DNA from: Quercus robur
Taxonomy: Eukaryota > Streptophyta > Magnoliopsida > Fagales > Fagaceae
DNA length: 64,000 bases
Assembly (NCBI RefSeq): GCF_932294415.1
Contig: NC_065536.1
Location: forward strand, 52,898,354-52,962,353
Direction: 5' to 3'
Below the pieces are notes generated by a model that was given only the letters and a program-made list of their open reading frames with translations, was not told where the DNA came from and searched no databases. This document shows positions 1 through 11,410 of this stretch, in pieces. The position numbers and the translations under genes were made by a program. Numbering within the stretch: the stretch's first letter is position 1; every line of letters begins with the position of its first letter.

Positions 1-358
1 AAAGAAATTAATTAAGATCAAACAATTGCATCAATCAAAAAACAAGAAATGAAGAGACATATACCATCAGCACTCTAATTAAACATATTACAAGGACCGG
101 TCAAGCCCTTGATTAGAAGTTAGAACTCTATAGTAATTATCACAGTGCATATATGGTAAAGAAAAATGGAAAAAATTTGGTTGGGCAATGGAAGATTGAG
201 ATGACCATTGGTCACCTTTTAATATGTTTTCAGCTAATTTTTCTGAGTTTTCTCATCCAGAGGCAAGCAAAAGCTTAGGCCACGTTCTAGCATGCGGTAG
301 GAACTCGTACTAAAGCTGAATGCTGATCTCTTTCTTTCTTCTACTTCAACTTCTTCTC

Positions 359-397
<39 letters not shown>

Positions 398-1900
398 TAA
401 GGTCTGTGACGAACAGAAACCATATATCTATATTATTTGATAATCACAGTGGAGTGTACCCGTGTATAAACACTGTCAAATTGAGATATTTTCATGAAGA
501 TTGTGTTTGGACAAGATTAAAATCTAGTTTATTTTCACCAACTCTGTTTACTACTTAAAATATATATATATATATATATATATTTATTTATTATACAAAT
601 AAACTAATAAAATAAGCTATCTCAAAGACTCAAACCTATCCTAAAAATCAAATAAAGAACGAAAACGAGGATAGGAAGACAAAATTATATACATTGTTAA
701 AACATGCTGCAAACGAAAGCTTAGATCATAGAAAGTTTTTAGATTTTGTAAAGATTTGTCTCTTGGTTTAATTTAAATTTAAAAAAAAAAAAAAAAAAGA
801 GAGAAAGAGAGAGAGAGAGAGAGAAGAATTTCAAGTAGATATTTTTATTTTTATTGATACAATATTGTAATTTCTATCAAAACTGGTGACAGAGTCACAG
901 AAGCTCATAAACAACCCATTAATTGGTTTTAGATTAGGTGTGGCTGATGGCCACAACTTCTTATTTCCCTATGTCCCCACAACCAGTTCTTATATGAATG
1001 TTTACAATGTTCTTATTTGCTCACTCAACTTGCCAGGCAACTTGTTCATGCTCACCAATCTCTCTCTCTCTCTCTCTCTAATTAAGTATTTTATTGCAAA
1101 TTCCAGCCAAAGCGTTTCTGGTCTCCAAAAATACTGTGGGAGTATTCCTCAATACAAACGAGCAGTTCTTTTTTGGACTCTTACTTATGATATCCACACT
1201 GATAGCCACGACCTGTCCTGTTCATTTTCTCCTAGTTTTTTAAACAACTAGCAAGTCGATATAGTAAGAGAGAAACAGTCCCTTTTAGTCAGGGAATTTA
1301 TATTTTAAATTCTGCGTTGTCTTCAACATTTCACCAATAAAATATGGATGTGTAAATGTAAAAAAAGATAAGCTTCTTTATGTATCAGAACTCAGAAGGA
1401 AATAGTGGAAATCAATTTTTTTTTTTTTTTTTCCAAAATAAAATTTCTACTCTAATCTAATCTATAAGTGTATATGTGTGTGAGGCTCATTCTTAGAGAT
1501 TTGAACCCTGACTCTTGCCCCCAACACCCCACAAGAATTTATATTTGTGAAGTGACCACCGTACCAAGAGTATGCGATAGTGAAAATCATATTGTTGGAT
1601 ATTCGTTGTATGTAACCATATACACTGCCTAGTTGTTTTTTCCTTTTATTTTAATAATGTATTGTTTTTATATAGTTATAGAGGTAATAGGGTTTAAAAT
1701 TTATGACATTTATTTAAAGAATTACTCTTTATAATCAAGTTAAGACATTAATGGATATCTTTTTGGTGTTGACAGGATTCGAACATAATTACATTATTCG
1801 TCAACTATACACTTTATTAATTAAGCTAATTGGAACTCATTTATTTTTTTGTTAATTTTTTATTTGATAAGTCAATAGAAACAATGGGAAATAGAAGATT
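1..1900. other. AT-rich intergenic stretch with simple repeats
   Basis: I see no gene here. The open frames at 364-558 and 886-1251 are short, run through low-complexity tracts and have no recognisable domain. The stretch holds two (TA)n tracts at about 367-395 and 560-583, an A tract followed by a GA tract at 781-826, and a CT tract at about 1061-1080. Confidence 0.6.
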
Positions 1901-1903
1901 CAC

Positions 1904-2100
1904 TGCAAGAAAAAAAAAATAAATAAAAAAATAAAAAAATAAAAAAACTATTTTGCAACAAAGAAACATTATAGTTGCAATAAACATAAATATGTGCCTA
2001 TATTATTTTTTGTTGCAATAAAGACTTAAATATACTAATATATTGCATCAATATTTTATTTGTTGCAACAACTTGCAATAACTTTGTGTGAGAATTCTAA
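1904..2100 (+). mobile_element. CACTA-like terminal fragment
   Basis: The sequence starts with CACTGCAAGAAAA at 1904, close to the CACTACAAGAAA terminus of plant CACTA (En/Spm) elements. It is followed by repeated short motifs of the type TTGCAACA or GTTGCAAT, as expected of a subterminal repeat region. No matching opposite end was found within a few kb. A 99-residue minus-strand frame at 2048-2347 follows, which I do not recognise. It could be a truncated non-autonomous element; the ends alone do not prove it. Confidence 0.35.
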
Positions 2101-2689
2101 GCAAAAGCCAAAAAAAGAAAGGAAGAAGAGTGTGAGAATTGAGAAATTTGTGAATGAGTGATTGAGTGGGTTTTGAAATGGTGAGAATGGGATGATTGAT
2201 CGAGCATTCTTTGTGGTTTGGTAGCAGATGCTTGACTTCTGGATCTTCAACTATAAAAAAGGACAGGAATTTGCTTCTATTTCTAACCTGGCTGACATTT
2301 GTATCTTCTTGTTTAAGTTCGAAGTCCCTCATGAAGTCAAGAATCACCTACCAAATAATCACACAAAAGGCAAAGTTCAGCATTCTAACCCAATCATGAT
2401 ATCCTCCTAAGCACCACTGGTGCATTACAACTCACAAGCAACTGAAGCAAGATTTTCATTATCATGTTGTTAATTATATTCCAACTATGTTTAAACTAAT
2501 ATCTTCACACGTTCTTGCCAAAGTATATATTCTTTACGTTTGCACATTTTCCAAATATCTTTTATTTATTTATTTATTTTTTTTTTTTTTAGAATCAAAT
2601 CGGTAAAGTTTTATTTAGTTCTTGCAAAATCAGAAACAAGAATACTAAAGATGTCTAAAGGAAATAGACTATATTCAAACTAATAAAGA

Positions 2690-2829
2690 AAAAAGAATGC
2701 TTAACTCTCTTGCTTAAGGCATGAGTTACAATATTATCCTACCACCTAGTATGAGAGAAGGACTTGTTCACTAAGGAACCAGCAATAGATTTTGCATTTT
2801 TAACAAAATGTCCAATGGATGAAAGAGAA
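2690..2829 (-). pseudogene. LINE RNase H fragment, C-terminal part
   Basis: Read on the minus strand, this stretch gives a peptide ending with SFSHTRW-stop-DNIVTHALSK. That resembles the end of the RNase H domain (RVT_3 type) of plant LINE retrotransposons, where a segment like SHTPRSGNKVAHALAKRA is usual. One in-frame stop replaces an expected residue. The N-terminal half of the same domain lies at about 4440-4640 on the same strand, so the domain appears to be split by the insertion between. The call rests on a short motif. Confidence 0.45.
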
Positions 2830-4404
2830 GCAGAGGCGTAGCCTAAAAAAATTTTACTTTTTTTGGGGGGGCGGGGGGGCGAATTGTAGTATTAATATAT
2901 TAACCATAGTTCATATTGAATACAAAATTATTAACTTTGATATATTGTTATATTCTTAAATATTAATGAACATACAAAAATTATATAGTTTATTATAGAC
3001 AAATAGAAAAAAAAATCCATAAAAGAACATTTCGCATCAAAATTATGCTTGATGATCTTTAATGGAATAAAGATAGCTGTGGGTGAACTGGGCCTGATGA
3101 ACCAGACCGACCATCGAGGCAAAGCCCAACACAAAGCCCAAGGCCCATTAAGTGATGTGGGCCTGATACCCAATGGAAAGGTTACTCCGAGGCTTCATCA
3201 TAATGGACCTGATCACTGGCTGAGTACCGGGAGTTAGTGCGGCCCTTCTCGAGGGGTCCTTTAAGAGGAAAGGGTCTAAACCAGTAATGAAAGAAGTCTG
3301 TACGTAGTCTTTAAGAGGTTGGTAACCGAGAGTTAACGATTATGAAAGGAATCCACTACCGAGCCCTATCCGGCGTCTAGAACAAGTTCCAAGGGAATAG
3401 TCTGAATTCGTAAGGATCTCTTAGGATTCTGGAGATATGGGAATACGTGAGTGAGTGGGAATAAAAATGACGGCCACCCCACTCACGGAGGGATATAAAA
3501 GGAGGTCTAAGCAATGGTTTTAGGGGTTGGAAAAAATAGGGAAGGAGAGTGATAAGATAAAAACGAACCAAAGGAACTAGGGAAGAAAGGTGGGGGAAGC
3601 AGAGAAGAGGGTGAGAGTTAAGAGCTTGGGAGAGGCTGGCCAGGTCAAGGTTGGAGCCCCATTAGTAGGATTGAGAGTAAGCCCACAAACAAATAAGTTG
3701 AGGGCCCAAGTACTAGCACATATACGCATTCCTCAGTGCCCACAATAGCAATACAAAAAAGTGAACAACAAAATCTTAAATACCCATATGCATATCAACA
3801 CACACACAGTGGCAAAAGAAAGAAACAAAAATAATACTAATGGTAAAATAATAATGATGATTGATGAGAGAGAGAGAGAGAGAGAGAAAATGCACTTGCA
3901 TATTTACTTCTTTAAAGAGTCAAGAAGATGATGTTGCACCAGGATTAAAAAAATGGATTAATAGTTTTGGTTGAGATAGGAGTTTTTGTGTTGAGAAGAA
4001 AGAAAATGGGGCAATGGGCTAGCACTAGTAGCTACAACAAAGTTCTGTAGGTACCTAAAGATGAAAAAAAAAATTGAATTATGTTAGGAAATGGGTTGTC
4101 AATGATGCTAAAGAATGAGTTATTATCTATTGGATTAATTACAAATTTTTTAGAAAATTGAGAAGATCAACCGTTAGTCATTATCCTTTGGACTAACTAT
4201 AAATCTTAGGAATAATTGGGGTAGACCGGTAATAAAGTTTTGGACAATGAGGAGGCCAATTAGAAATCCATTGGACAAACTAGAAATCTTAGAAATAATT
4301 AGAGGGGCTAGTTCTAATTTTTTGGTAGGGCTATATCCTATTACTAGTGTAGTTGTAGGAGAAAAAAAAAATTGGGAGGGCCAAGGAGCAATGTAACTCT
4401 GCCC
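2830..4404. mobile_element. Insertion splitting a LINE fragment, inverted CAGAG ends
   Basis: The left end begins GCAGAGGCGTAGCC and the right end is the reverse of GGGCAGAGTTACATTGC, so both ends carry an inverted (G)GCAGAG. Just inside lie a G-rich tract on the left (about 2865-2881) and a matching run near GGGAGGGCCAAGG on the right. The flanks are similar (gatgaaagagaa and ttgaagaggaga), which could be an eroded target duplication. Both sides code for parts of one LINE RNase H domain, which independently supports an insertion. The family is uncertain (hAT-like is possible), and a LTR-like stretch lies inside. Confidence 0.45.
3045..3735 (+). repeat. LTR-like fragment with TATA box
   Basis: This block is clearly richer in GC than its flanks and has the look of a plant gypsy LTR. 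It has many short GGCCCA and CCGAG motifs and a TATA box (gatataaaagg) at 3492-3502, followed by a purine-rich leader. No partner copy, TG/CA ends or primer-binding site could be fixed, so it may be a solo or truncated LTR. It lies inside the insertion at 2830-4404. Confidence 0.35.
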
Positions 4405-4439
4405 TTGAAGAGGAGAATCATCATGTGTAAGCCCTCCAA

Positions 4440-4640
4440 GCTACTAGCATCTCTAGCATCACCACTGTCGAAGGCATGCAATGATATTGTTTTAGACAAA
4501 GTTGTCATCACTTCCCCTTGCCACTACGCACCATAATGCCAATCCATGCTTCATTTTTATCTTCAAACAAAATCCATCAAAATTTATTTTAACTTTGTCA
4601 TGAGCAGGAGGATTTTCCAAATACTTGATAATTAAGTTTG
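4440..4640 (-). pseudogene. LINE RNase H fragment, N-terminal part
   Basis: The minus-strand translation contains ENPPAHDKVKINFDGFCL and then a strand-like hydrophobic stretch. The pattern PP...VKINFDG is the start of the RNase H domain found at the C-terminus of plant LINE polyproteins, where the D of FDG is the first catalytic aspartate. Stops follow below about 4492. The rest of the domain appears at 2690-2829. The fragment is too short to place in a LINE subfamily. Confidence 0.5.
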
Positions 4641-4682
4641 TGGACAACCTTTTTATGGGGTCATTTTCACTCTCTTCTCTTA

Positions 4683-5349
4683 AGGTGTGTTTGTTTGAAG
4701 GTGAAATAGAGTAGATGAAAAATTTTGAAAAGAAAATGGGAAGGAAAAAGTTTTTGGAGTATATTTGGTTAAGTGGGGAGGAAGGAAAATAAACAGTAAG
4801 GCCCAGGTGTTTTCTCATTGGTCCCACTAAAAAGTTTTCTCCCTAAAATGGAGACAAAATTGAAGGGAGAAATTAAACATCATTTTTGGACGAAAATGCC
4901 CATGTGTAGTTGCACACTTCACACATGGGCTTCATCCAAATTGCTCTTCTTCACTTTTTTTTCCCTTCCTCCTGGATGTTGCCTATTCTTCTTCTTCTTC
5001 TTTTCTTTTTTCTTTTGATTTACTAGGCAGGCTTTGTCCAGTGCTCATATACTTTTTTTTTTTTTTTTAAGATTTGATTTTTTTTACATGATTTTTATTT
5101 TTTTTAATAAATTTAGGTTATTGATTTTTATTATTATTATTTTTTGTCGTTTATCACATTTTTGGTTTTAATTGGACATCATTTTTTAACAAGGGTATAT
5201 GTGTAAATATCTACAAACTCACTTTTTCTATCCCTCTACTTTTCCACTCCTAAGTCCCAACCAAACAAAAAATGAGAGAAATTAAAATTTTTTCTATCCT
5301 CCTACTATTTTCTACCCTCCCACTTTTCTACCCCTCCGACTAAACGGCT
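4683..5349. mobile_element. Tourist/Harbinger-like element (family T)
   Basis: The element starts AGGTGTGTTTGTTTGAAGG after a TTA and ends with ...CCGACTAAACGGC before a TTA. A TTA target duplication is the mark of PIF/Harbinger and Tourist elements, and the ends resemble three better-preserved copies near 55706, 56923 and 58430. It is about 667 bp with T-rich and CT-rich interior and no credible coding. The frame at 4818-5018 is low complexity. Confidence 0.5.
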
Positions 5350-5684
5350 TTAATGTTATCTTGATAATTATATACAATAAAGGCTTTACAATATTTTCTT
5401 AATAACTATATACAAAAAAGGCTTTAATGTTTTTACGACAAGCATTAAATAGTTCTTAATCTCATGAATCACAAATTTATATTATACCCTTAATATCATA
5501 TGTATTCATTGTTCAAAAGATATGAATTATTACAAAATTACTAAGAGTCTTATAACTTAGTGATATTATATTTTCCTTTATAAAAAGAAATAGGATTTGA
5601 TTCTTCATTCCCTATTGTTGTTCTATCGAATTAAAAAATAAAAAATAAAAAAACTACAAAATTATAAGACCATAATTTTGAATG

Positions 5685-5689
5685 CTATT
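5685..5689. repeat. 5 bp target duplication, left copy (CTATT)
   Basis: CTATT sits directly before the TGTGGGAACAC end of the hairpin and again directly after its other end at 6014-6018. A 5 bp duplication is usual for LTR-type integrase. Confidence 0.5.
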
Positions 5690-6013
5690 TGTGGGAACAC
5701 TTTCCGCATTAAGCAGTTTTTGTCCGCTTTGGGGAGCCAGTCCCTCACAGTTTTGTCAAGAAGGGGTGGGAGCTCAGGATTTTCACCCTTTGGGCTTGAC
5801 ACCCGAGTCCCACATCGCCTAAGTAACCCTCCCACTCATGGTTTATAAGTTTCTGGAGCGACCATGAGTGGGAGGGTTACTTAGGCGATGTGGGACTCGG
5901 GTGTCAAGCCCAAAGGGTGAAAATCCTGAGCTCCCACCCCTTCTTGACAAAACTGTGAGGGACTGGCTCCCCAAAGCGGACAAAAATTGCTTAATGCGGG
6001 AAGTGTTCCCACA
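5690..6013. mobile_element. 324 bp hairpin element with TG/CA ends
   Basis: The left arm from 5690 and the right arm ending at 6013 are near-perfect reverse complements of each other, about 150 bp per arm with only a few differences (for example AGCAG against AAATTGC). The loop is about 18 bp around 5842-5860. The outer ends are TGTGGGAACAC and its complement, flanked by a perfect 5 bp CTATT repeat. The left arm holds a perfect plant snRNA upstream element (GTCCCACATCG, 5807-5817) with a TATA-like TATAAG at 5844-5849. The low divergence between arms implies a recent origin or gene conversion. A transcript across it would fold into a long duplex. The family is unknown to me: a foldback MITE or a head-to-head LTR pair are both possible. 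Confidence 0.7.
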
Positions 6014-6064
6014 CTATTATATTTAAAAATAGGTTGAATCAAATATTAGAAGTAAAGAAAGAGA

Positions 6065-6235
6065 ATTAGAATCCGTTTAGGATCTGCTTATTTTGCTAAA
6101 ACTGAAAACCTTTTGTTGAAAATACTGTAAATAAATGTAGAAGTTAGCTTAAATAGTATAGTAGGATCATGAATAGTACCAAAGTATAGTGGGGTCTATA
6201 AGCATGAGCCTCCAAACTCCCGAGATAGCTATCAT
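6065..6235. repeat. Degenerate small element related to the one at 59690
   Basis: Phrases such as ccgtttaggat, ttattttgctaaaactgaaaac, atactgtaaataaatg and gaatagtacc recur in similar order in the small element at about 59690-59966. No clean inverted end remains on the right, so this is called a remnant only. Confidence 0.3.
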
Positions 6236-6357
6236 ATCTAAATGAAAATTGAGTTGTGTAAATTTGATGCTAGTAGCATTTAATTGTAAAATTAAATGCA
6301 TGGTTCACTAAGCCAATGACAGCTATGTAATATAATTCTCCCTTTCAAAAATGTCCG

Positions 6358-6429
6358 GCCCCTATAGCTCAGTGGTAGAGCGTCAGTCTTGTAAACTGAA
6401 GGTCTGTAGTTCGATCCTGCATGGGGGCA
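6358..6429 (+). tRNA. tRNA-Thr (anticodon UGU)
   Basis: The 72-base sequence folds into a complete cloverleaf. The 7 bp acceptor stem is GCCCCTA with TGGGGGC (one T-G wobble), and the discriminator base is A at 6429. The D arm contains TAGCTCAGTGG, which fits the internal A box. The anticodon stem is TCAGT/ACTGA around the loop CTTGTAA, so the anticodon is TGT and the tRNA decodes ACA as threonine. The T arm is TGTAG-TTCGATC-CTGCA and matches the B box. No intron is present and CCA is not encoded, as usual in eukaryotes. A run of T residues from about 6442 would serve as Pol III terminator. It does not look like the chloroplast threonine tRNAs, so a nuclear gene is likely. Confidence 0.92.
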
Positions 6430-7653
6430 ATTTCTTTTATCTTTTTTTTTTTTTGGGTCCTTGAAAAACTCAGGGAGTAAGGGGCAACGCCCATGTGTGC
6501 TCGTAACTGTAAGGTTATATAAAATAAAAGCCCATATAAAAACTGCTCTGTTGCTGATAAAATAAAAAATAAAAAACTTGCTTTTTTCTTTTTTAAGAAA
6601 TTTTTAAACTATGATATCCGCTCGGACCGCTCCTAATAATAGTTATTTGTTGCTAACTTTGAAATCATGTCACCTACACATCCTGTAACTCCTATCAATT
6701 GTATGTTGTTTAGTTTTAGGCTGCTGTACGTGAAAGGCAGGCCTTGCCCTGAAAAAAAAAAATTATATATAATATTTTTATAATTATTTTATGGGTCATG
6801 CTAACGATAATCCATTTTAGGAAAGTTTTGATATCACTTTTATGAAAAATGAAAAAAGCTATCAAAACATAAATTGTTTTTTTTTTCTTTTCCTATAAAA
6901 ACTTTTTTTAAATGGATTCTTAACCAGTACTCTAAGGACACTCGTTAGCATTTCCCTTATTTTATTTTGTCCACCCTAAATAATTTGAACACCCTAAATT
7001 TTATTTAAGCCCAAAAATTAAACTTGATCCCTTAGACAAAGACAAAATGCCCAACAACAACAAATTAACTTTCTTGCTCTAAAATCTTGAGAAAAAAAAA
7101 AAAAAAGAAAAGGAAAAGCCCATGGGAGCCCAACAAACAAAGAAAAGCCCATTTGGCACAAGTCGCACAACATAAAATATCAATCTCTCTCTCTGGGGAC
7201 TGTGATTGTGACTTTGTAGAATATTGTGAGTCTATGACTATGACTATGTGACTTTGTGTGGATTGTTCTGAGTATGTTGTGAATTTTTAATTTGTGGTAG
7301 TGTCATTGTGCGCTAAGCCGCTAACGCATAATCTTATAAGTGTTTGTTTAGTGTTATGAAATATGAATCATAAATTTGCTGAGAGTTTAGTGGTTGTGCT
7401 GTGCGCCATGGGCCATACCAGTGGAACTGTGCTCAGTAAAAACTGGAAAATAGGTGGTAAAAGTCAATTTAAAAAAAAAAAAAAAATTGGATGGTTGAGT
7501 TGAATTCTTAATAGAATGATGTTACAGACGCAATAAAAACATTTCTTAATGTAAATTTTTTTTTTTGGTAAAACATTTCTTAATATAATTACAATGATAA
7601 AAATAATTCTTTGATTGAGCTGCATTTTTTTTCTTTTGTTAGTACTATGGTTA
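6430..7653. other. Intergenic, no gene seen
   Basis: Apart from the T-run terminator of the tRNA, this stretch holds A and T tracts (about 7090-7106, 7470-7487 and 7557-7566) and a TGTGACTT-rich piece near 7200-7260. The frame at 7464-7688 is low-complexity and has no family match by eye. Confidence 0.5.
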
Positions 7654-8815
7654 TAGGGCTGTAAACGAATCAAGTCGATCGTGAACAATTCAGGTTCGAT
7701 TCGATAAAAAGCTCATTTATATTTTTTTGTTTATAAATAAACCAAGTTTGATCCTTAGTTTTTGGATTATTTGATAAATAAGCCAAGCCTAAGCAAAAAA
7801 CTTGTACGAGAACAAGCTTGTTAACAATCGGGCTTGATACAATACAAGCCAAACTTAAGCTCGTGTATAGCTTGATATATGTTTGCTAAAAAAACTAAAT
7901 ATTATAACATTACACATATTTTAATAATAAAATTCCCCACATGAGACCACTTACCATTACCCATTACTTTTTTTTTTTCCTTTCCTTTTTGTAAAACATT
8001 TTTAGCAAACAAAAAAAAAAAAAAAGCCAGGGACTTCATTTCTAGTAATTCACGCTTTTTCTAGACTTTTCAATTTTCACTTCTAGAGTTCTAGTATAGT
8101 AGTACTTCATGCATATTATGGATAGTTGGGCTTCACCATCTTAGTTGTCCTTTTGTAGTCTTTTTCTATTCATTTTCGTGTGTTACAGTTTAGTCATTTA
8201 CTAATTACTAAGTATCCTTTCCCTTCTAGTTATCTAAATACACTGTAACTTCACATCCAATTTTCTAGTTCTTTAATTTAGTTTCTCTTCACTGCCTAAA
8301 CTTCACAATTCAATTCTATTATTTAACAAAAAAAAAAGAAAAAAAACCCAACTCAGTTCTATTCAAACTAAAATTCTCGGCCGTCACTCAATGAGTCAAT
8401 GTCTATCTTCTACAGTCTGCAACCTAAAACTCTTAGGCTCTCTTGGAAAGACCAAAGCTTCTTTGAGAAGCCTCAATCTTTCTCTCTTTTATCATCAATT
8501 TCTTTCTTTTCCCCAAATTTTCACAAAGAATTTATCAACTCTCTCTCTCGTGAGGTCAAGAAATTCCACCAAATTTGCTCTATATCTCTTTGCAACAGAT
8601 GAACAAATCCTAGCTTTGGAAGAGTTTGATGCTAGCAAAGGGGATTTAGAGTCCGGTGTTTACCGAATCATCATGTAATCTAAGGGTTCTAGTGGGTGTG
8701 CAAAGAGCTCCAACAACAGCTCTAGATCCGGTGTCATATTTGGCATCACTACCATCTTCGCTCTCTACCTCCATCCTCCAAGACGTTCATAGCCTCTCTC
8801 ACCATAGGTAAATTT
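7654..8815 (+). repeat. Left inverted arm of the hAT element
   Basis: Reverse complement of 12420-13563. It contains the terminal TAGGGCTGTAAACG, AT-rich promoter-like sequence, and an exon-like segment from about 8390 ending at the donor ...CACCATAG|GTAAAT at 8809/8810. The likely acceptor ahead of the transposase ATG at 9223 is the AG at about 9198-9200. The arm therefore seems to hold the promoter and 5' exon of the transposase gene. Confidence 0.75.
8391..8678 (+). CDS. Small ORF in the 5' exon of the hAT arm, function unknown
   Basis: This is a 95-codon frame, rich in Ser and Leu near its start with an acidic end (FDASKGDLESGVYRI). I do not recognise it. The right arm carries the same frame on the minus strand (about 12835 to 12555), recognisably similar but with several stops. 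The left copy is therefore the only open one. It could be an upstream ORF of the transposase mRNA, a captured host first exon (the Ser/Thr-rich start would suit an organelle transit peptide), or open by chance. Translation is not shown. Confidence 0.25.
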   Translation: MSQCLSSTVCNLKLLGSLGKTKASLRSLNLSLFYHQFLSFPQIFTKNLSTLSLVRSRNSTKFALYLFATDEQILALEEFDASKGDLESGVYRIIM

Positions 8816-9222
8816 CCATGTTTAAAAATTTTCTACATATTTTTATAGTTTTTTGCACTGTAGTTTGTTTGATATTGCAAAATTGTCTTAATTTCCAAGT
8901 TTTGGTTGTTTATGAAATTTCTATATAACTTAGAATTATCATGTTGGTTGTATTTGTTTGATAATAACTTAGCTTTGTAATTAGTAGATTGTGGTTGTGG
9001 GAGTCTGGTATGTAGTTTGGAATTGGACTGTGCTTTTCTTTTCTTTTCCTGAGGTGCAGATTCCTCTGTGGTTAGCTACTAAAAATGTTATAGTTTCTTT
9101 GTACTTAGTTTTGTTTTGTGCTGTGTGCTATGCGTTTTTGGATATCAAAGTTGATTTCTAATTTATTCATATATGTTTTGGAATGTTAATTTATTTAGAT
9201 TTGTGAAGTGGAAAGTCAACAA

Positions 9223-11308
9223 ATGGATGCTCCTGCTATTGAAAATCTGGATGTAATAGTTAATATTGATGAGAATGAGAATCTATAAAAAATAATGATG
9301 CTAAGCTTGAAGAAAATCCATTTCAACAAAAGAAAAGGAAGAGGACTTCTATGATTTGGAATGACTTTAATGAAATTATTATTCTTGATGGAACAAAAAA
9401 GGTTCAATATATTCATTGTCTTAAAAGACTTGCCTACAATAATAATGGTGCAACAACATAATACCATAGGCACATGAAAGGTTGTCTAAGTCGTAAACTA
9501 GCTGATAAGAAACAAAAACAGTTAGTTGTAAATGAAGGTGGGGTGGAAAGTGAGGTGGCAATAGCAAACTTTAAGTATGACCATGCCAATGTCAAGAAAA
9601 AGGCTTCACATATGATCCTTACGCATGAATACCCTTTTAATATGATAGAGCATCAGGTTTTTAATGTTTTTTATGAAAACTGCTACTCCATTTTATCAGA
9701 AAATTTCACACAATACTGCAAGGAATGATTGCATTTCTACTTTTGAGTTGGAGAAGAAGAAATTGAAGACTATGCTTGGTAGTGTCAATAGAGTTAGCCT
9801 TATTGCGGATTTTTGGAAATCTGGACAAAAAGTTGAGTATATGTGTCTCACTTGTCATTTTGTTGACTCTAGTTGGAAATTACAAAAGTGAATTATAAAT
9901 TTTTGTCATGTGCCACCTTCACATTCCAGAGTTGTAATTTCTAATACTATCTTTAAGTCTTTGCTTGATTGGGGGCTTGAAAACAAGGTGTATACAATAA
10001 CCTTAGACAATGCTAATAACAATAATGCGGCTATAAGAATTTTGAAAGATGCTATCAAAAGGAAGCTCATGTTGGGTGGCAAGATCTTTCATGTATGTTG
10101 TTGTGCACATATCATTAATTTGTTGGTACAAGATGGGTTGAGTGAGATTGAAACGGTGATTGAAAATATCCGTGAAAGTGTGAAGTATCTAATTGCATCA
10201 AAAGCTCGTCTTATAAAGTTTGGTGGGATTGCAAAGCAATTGCAATTACCTTCCAAGAAGTTGATCCTAAATTGTCCCACATGTTGGAATGCAACGTATG
10301 TAATGTTGGCTGCTGCCTTGGAGTTTAGAGAGGTGTTCTTTAGGTGTAATGATAGAGATGCGGGGTATAATTGGCTACCTAGTGAGGAAGATTGAGATAG
10401 GACAGACTATGTGTGCAATTTTTTATCAATTTTTGAAGAAGTCACAAATGTCATATCAAGAAGTGAATATCCAACTGCAAATATATTCCTTCTTGAGATT
10501 TGGAAGATAAAAGAAGTTTTAAATGAGAAGTCACTTGATGAAAATGATTACATTAAAGCTATGGCATGAAAGATGAAGTTAAAGTTTGACAAATATTGGG
10601 GTGAATGCAACTTTGTAATGGCCATAGCTGCTATGTTAGATCCTCGGTTCAAAATGACTTTGATAAACTTTTCTTTTCCAAAGATCTATCAAGAGTTTGA
10701 AGTAGCTAGAAACATTGGTCATGTTCATGATTCCTTATATGAACTTTATAATGAATATGTTGTAGACTATACTTCAAGCAATGTTGGACAAAGTCCATCT
10801 AAATCCACTGAAGGTAGTAGTAGAGTTGGTGGCAATAATTCAAAGTTTAAAACTACAGGTAGTTTTGATCAATTTGTTAGAAATGCCGATAACATACAAC
10901 TAGCAAAATCAGATTTGGATGTGTACTTGTAAGAAAGAGTTTTTTTATGCGCCGATGATTTAGACTTAGACTTTGATACTTTGGAGTGGTGGAAGGCTAA
11001 CAACCTAAAATTTTGTATTCTCTCAAAGATAGCATCTGACATACTTTCCATCCCCATCATCACAATAGCTTCAAAATCTGCATTCTCTACAAGAGGTAGA
11101 GTAATTGATGTGTATTGAGCTTCTTTATCATCAAAAAATGTACAAGCTTTACTTTGTAGAGGTGATTGGGTTCGGCCTCTTTACAAAACTAAGAAACAAT
11201 TAAAAGTAAGTATTCATCACATTTATTAATTCTTTTCTGAAAAACAACTTAATTTATTTTAATTTTTGTCTATTGTAACATAGACTTAGAATCTAAAGCT
11301 TCTAATTT

Positions 11309-11351
<43 letters not shown>

Positions 11352-11410
11352 TGTAGGTTGAACCGAGGTCTACTAGCATCACGGAGATAGCCATACCTTT
11401 TCCAAAATAA
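9223..11410 (+). pseudogene. hAT transposase, BED finger plus RNase H-like core, broken
   Basis: The start is the ATG at 9223. A degenerate BED-type zinc finger lies at about 9340-9485 (IHCLKRLAY, then H-x3-H-like YHRHMKGC). The catalytic core follows, with SLIADFWKS, VYTITLDNANNNNAA and FHVCCCAHIINLLVQDGL, all typical of Ac-like transposases. The C-terminal dimerisation domain at about 10960-11190 contains LEWWKAN and ASKSAFSTRGRVID. A last exon at about 11357-11410 seems to follow a poly-T tract. Damage includes stops at about 9287, 9459, 9888, 10393, 10567, 10930 and 11116, and a frameshift near 9700. The element cannot move with its own protein. Confidence 0.85.
11311..11349 (+). repeat. 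Poly-T tract
   Basis: About 39 uninterrupted T residues, within the presumed last intron of the hAT transposase. Such runs are prone to length change and to assembly error. Confidence 0.8.

Noticed and set aside
364-558. Open frame of 64 codons
   Set aside because: Starts in a (TA)n tract and shows no domain; explained by low complexity.
886-1251. Open frame of 121 codons
   Set aside because: Contains a CT microsatellite, no family likeness, no splice context.
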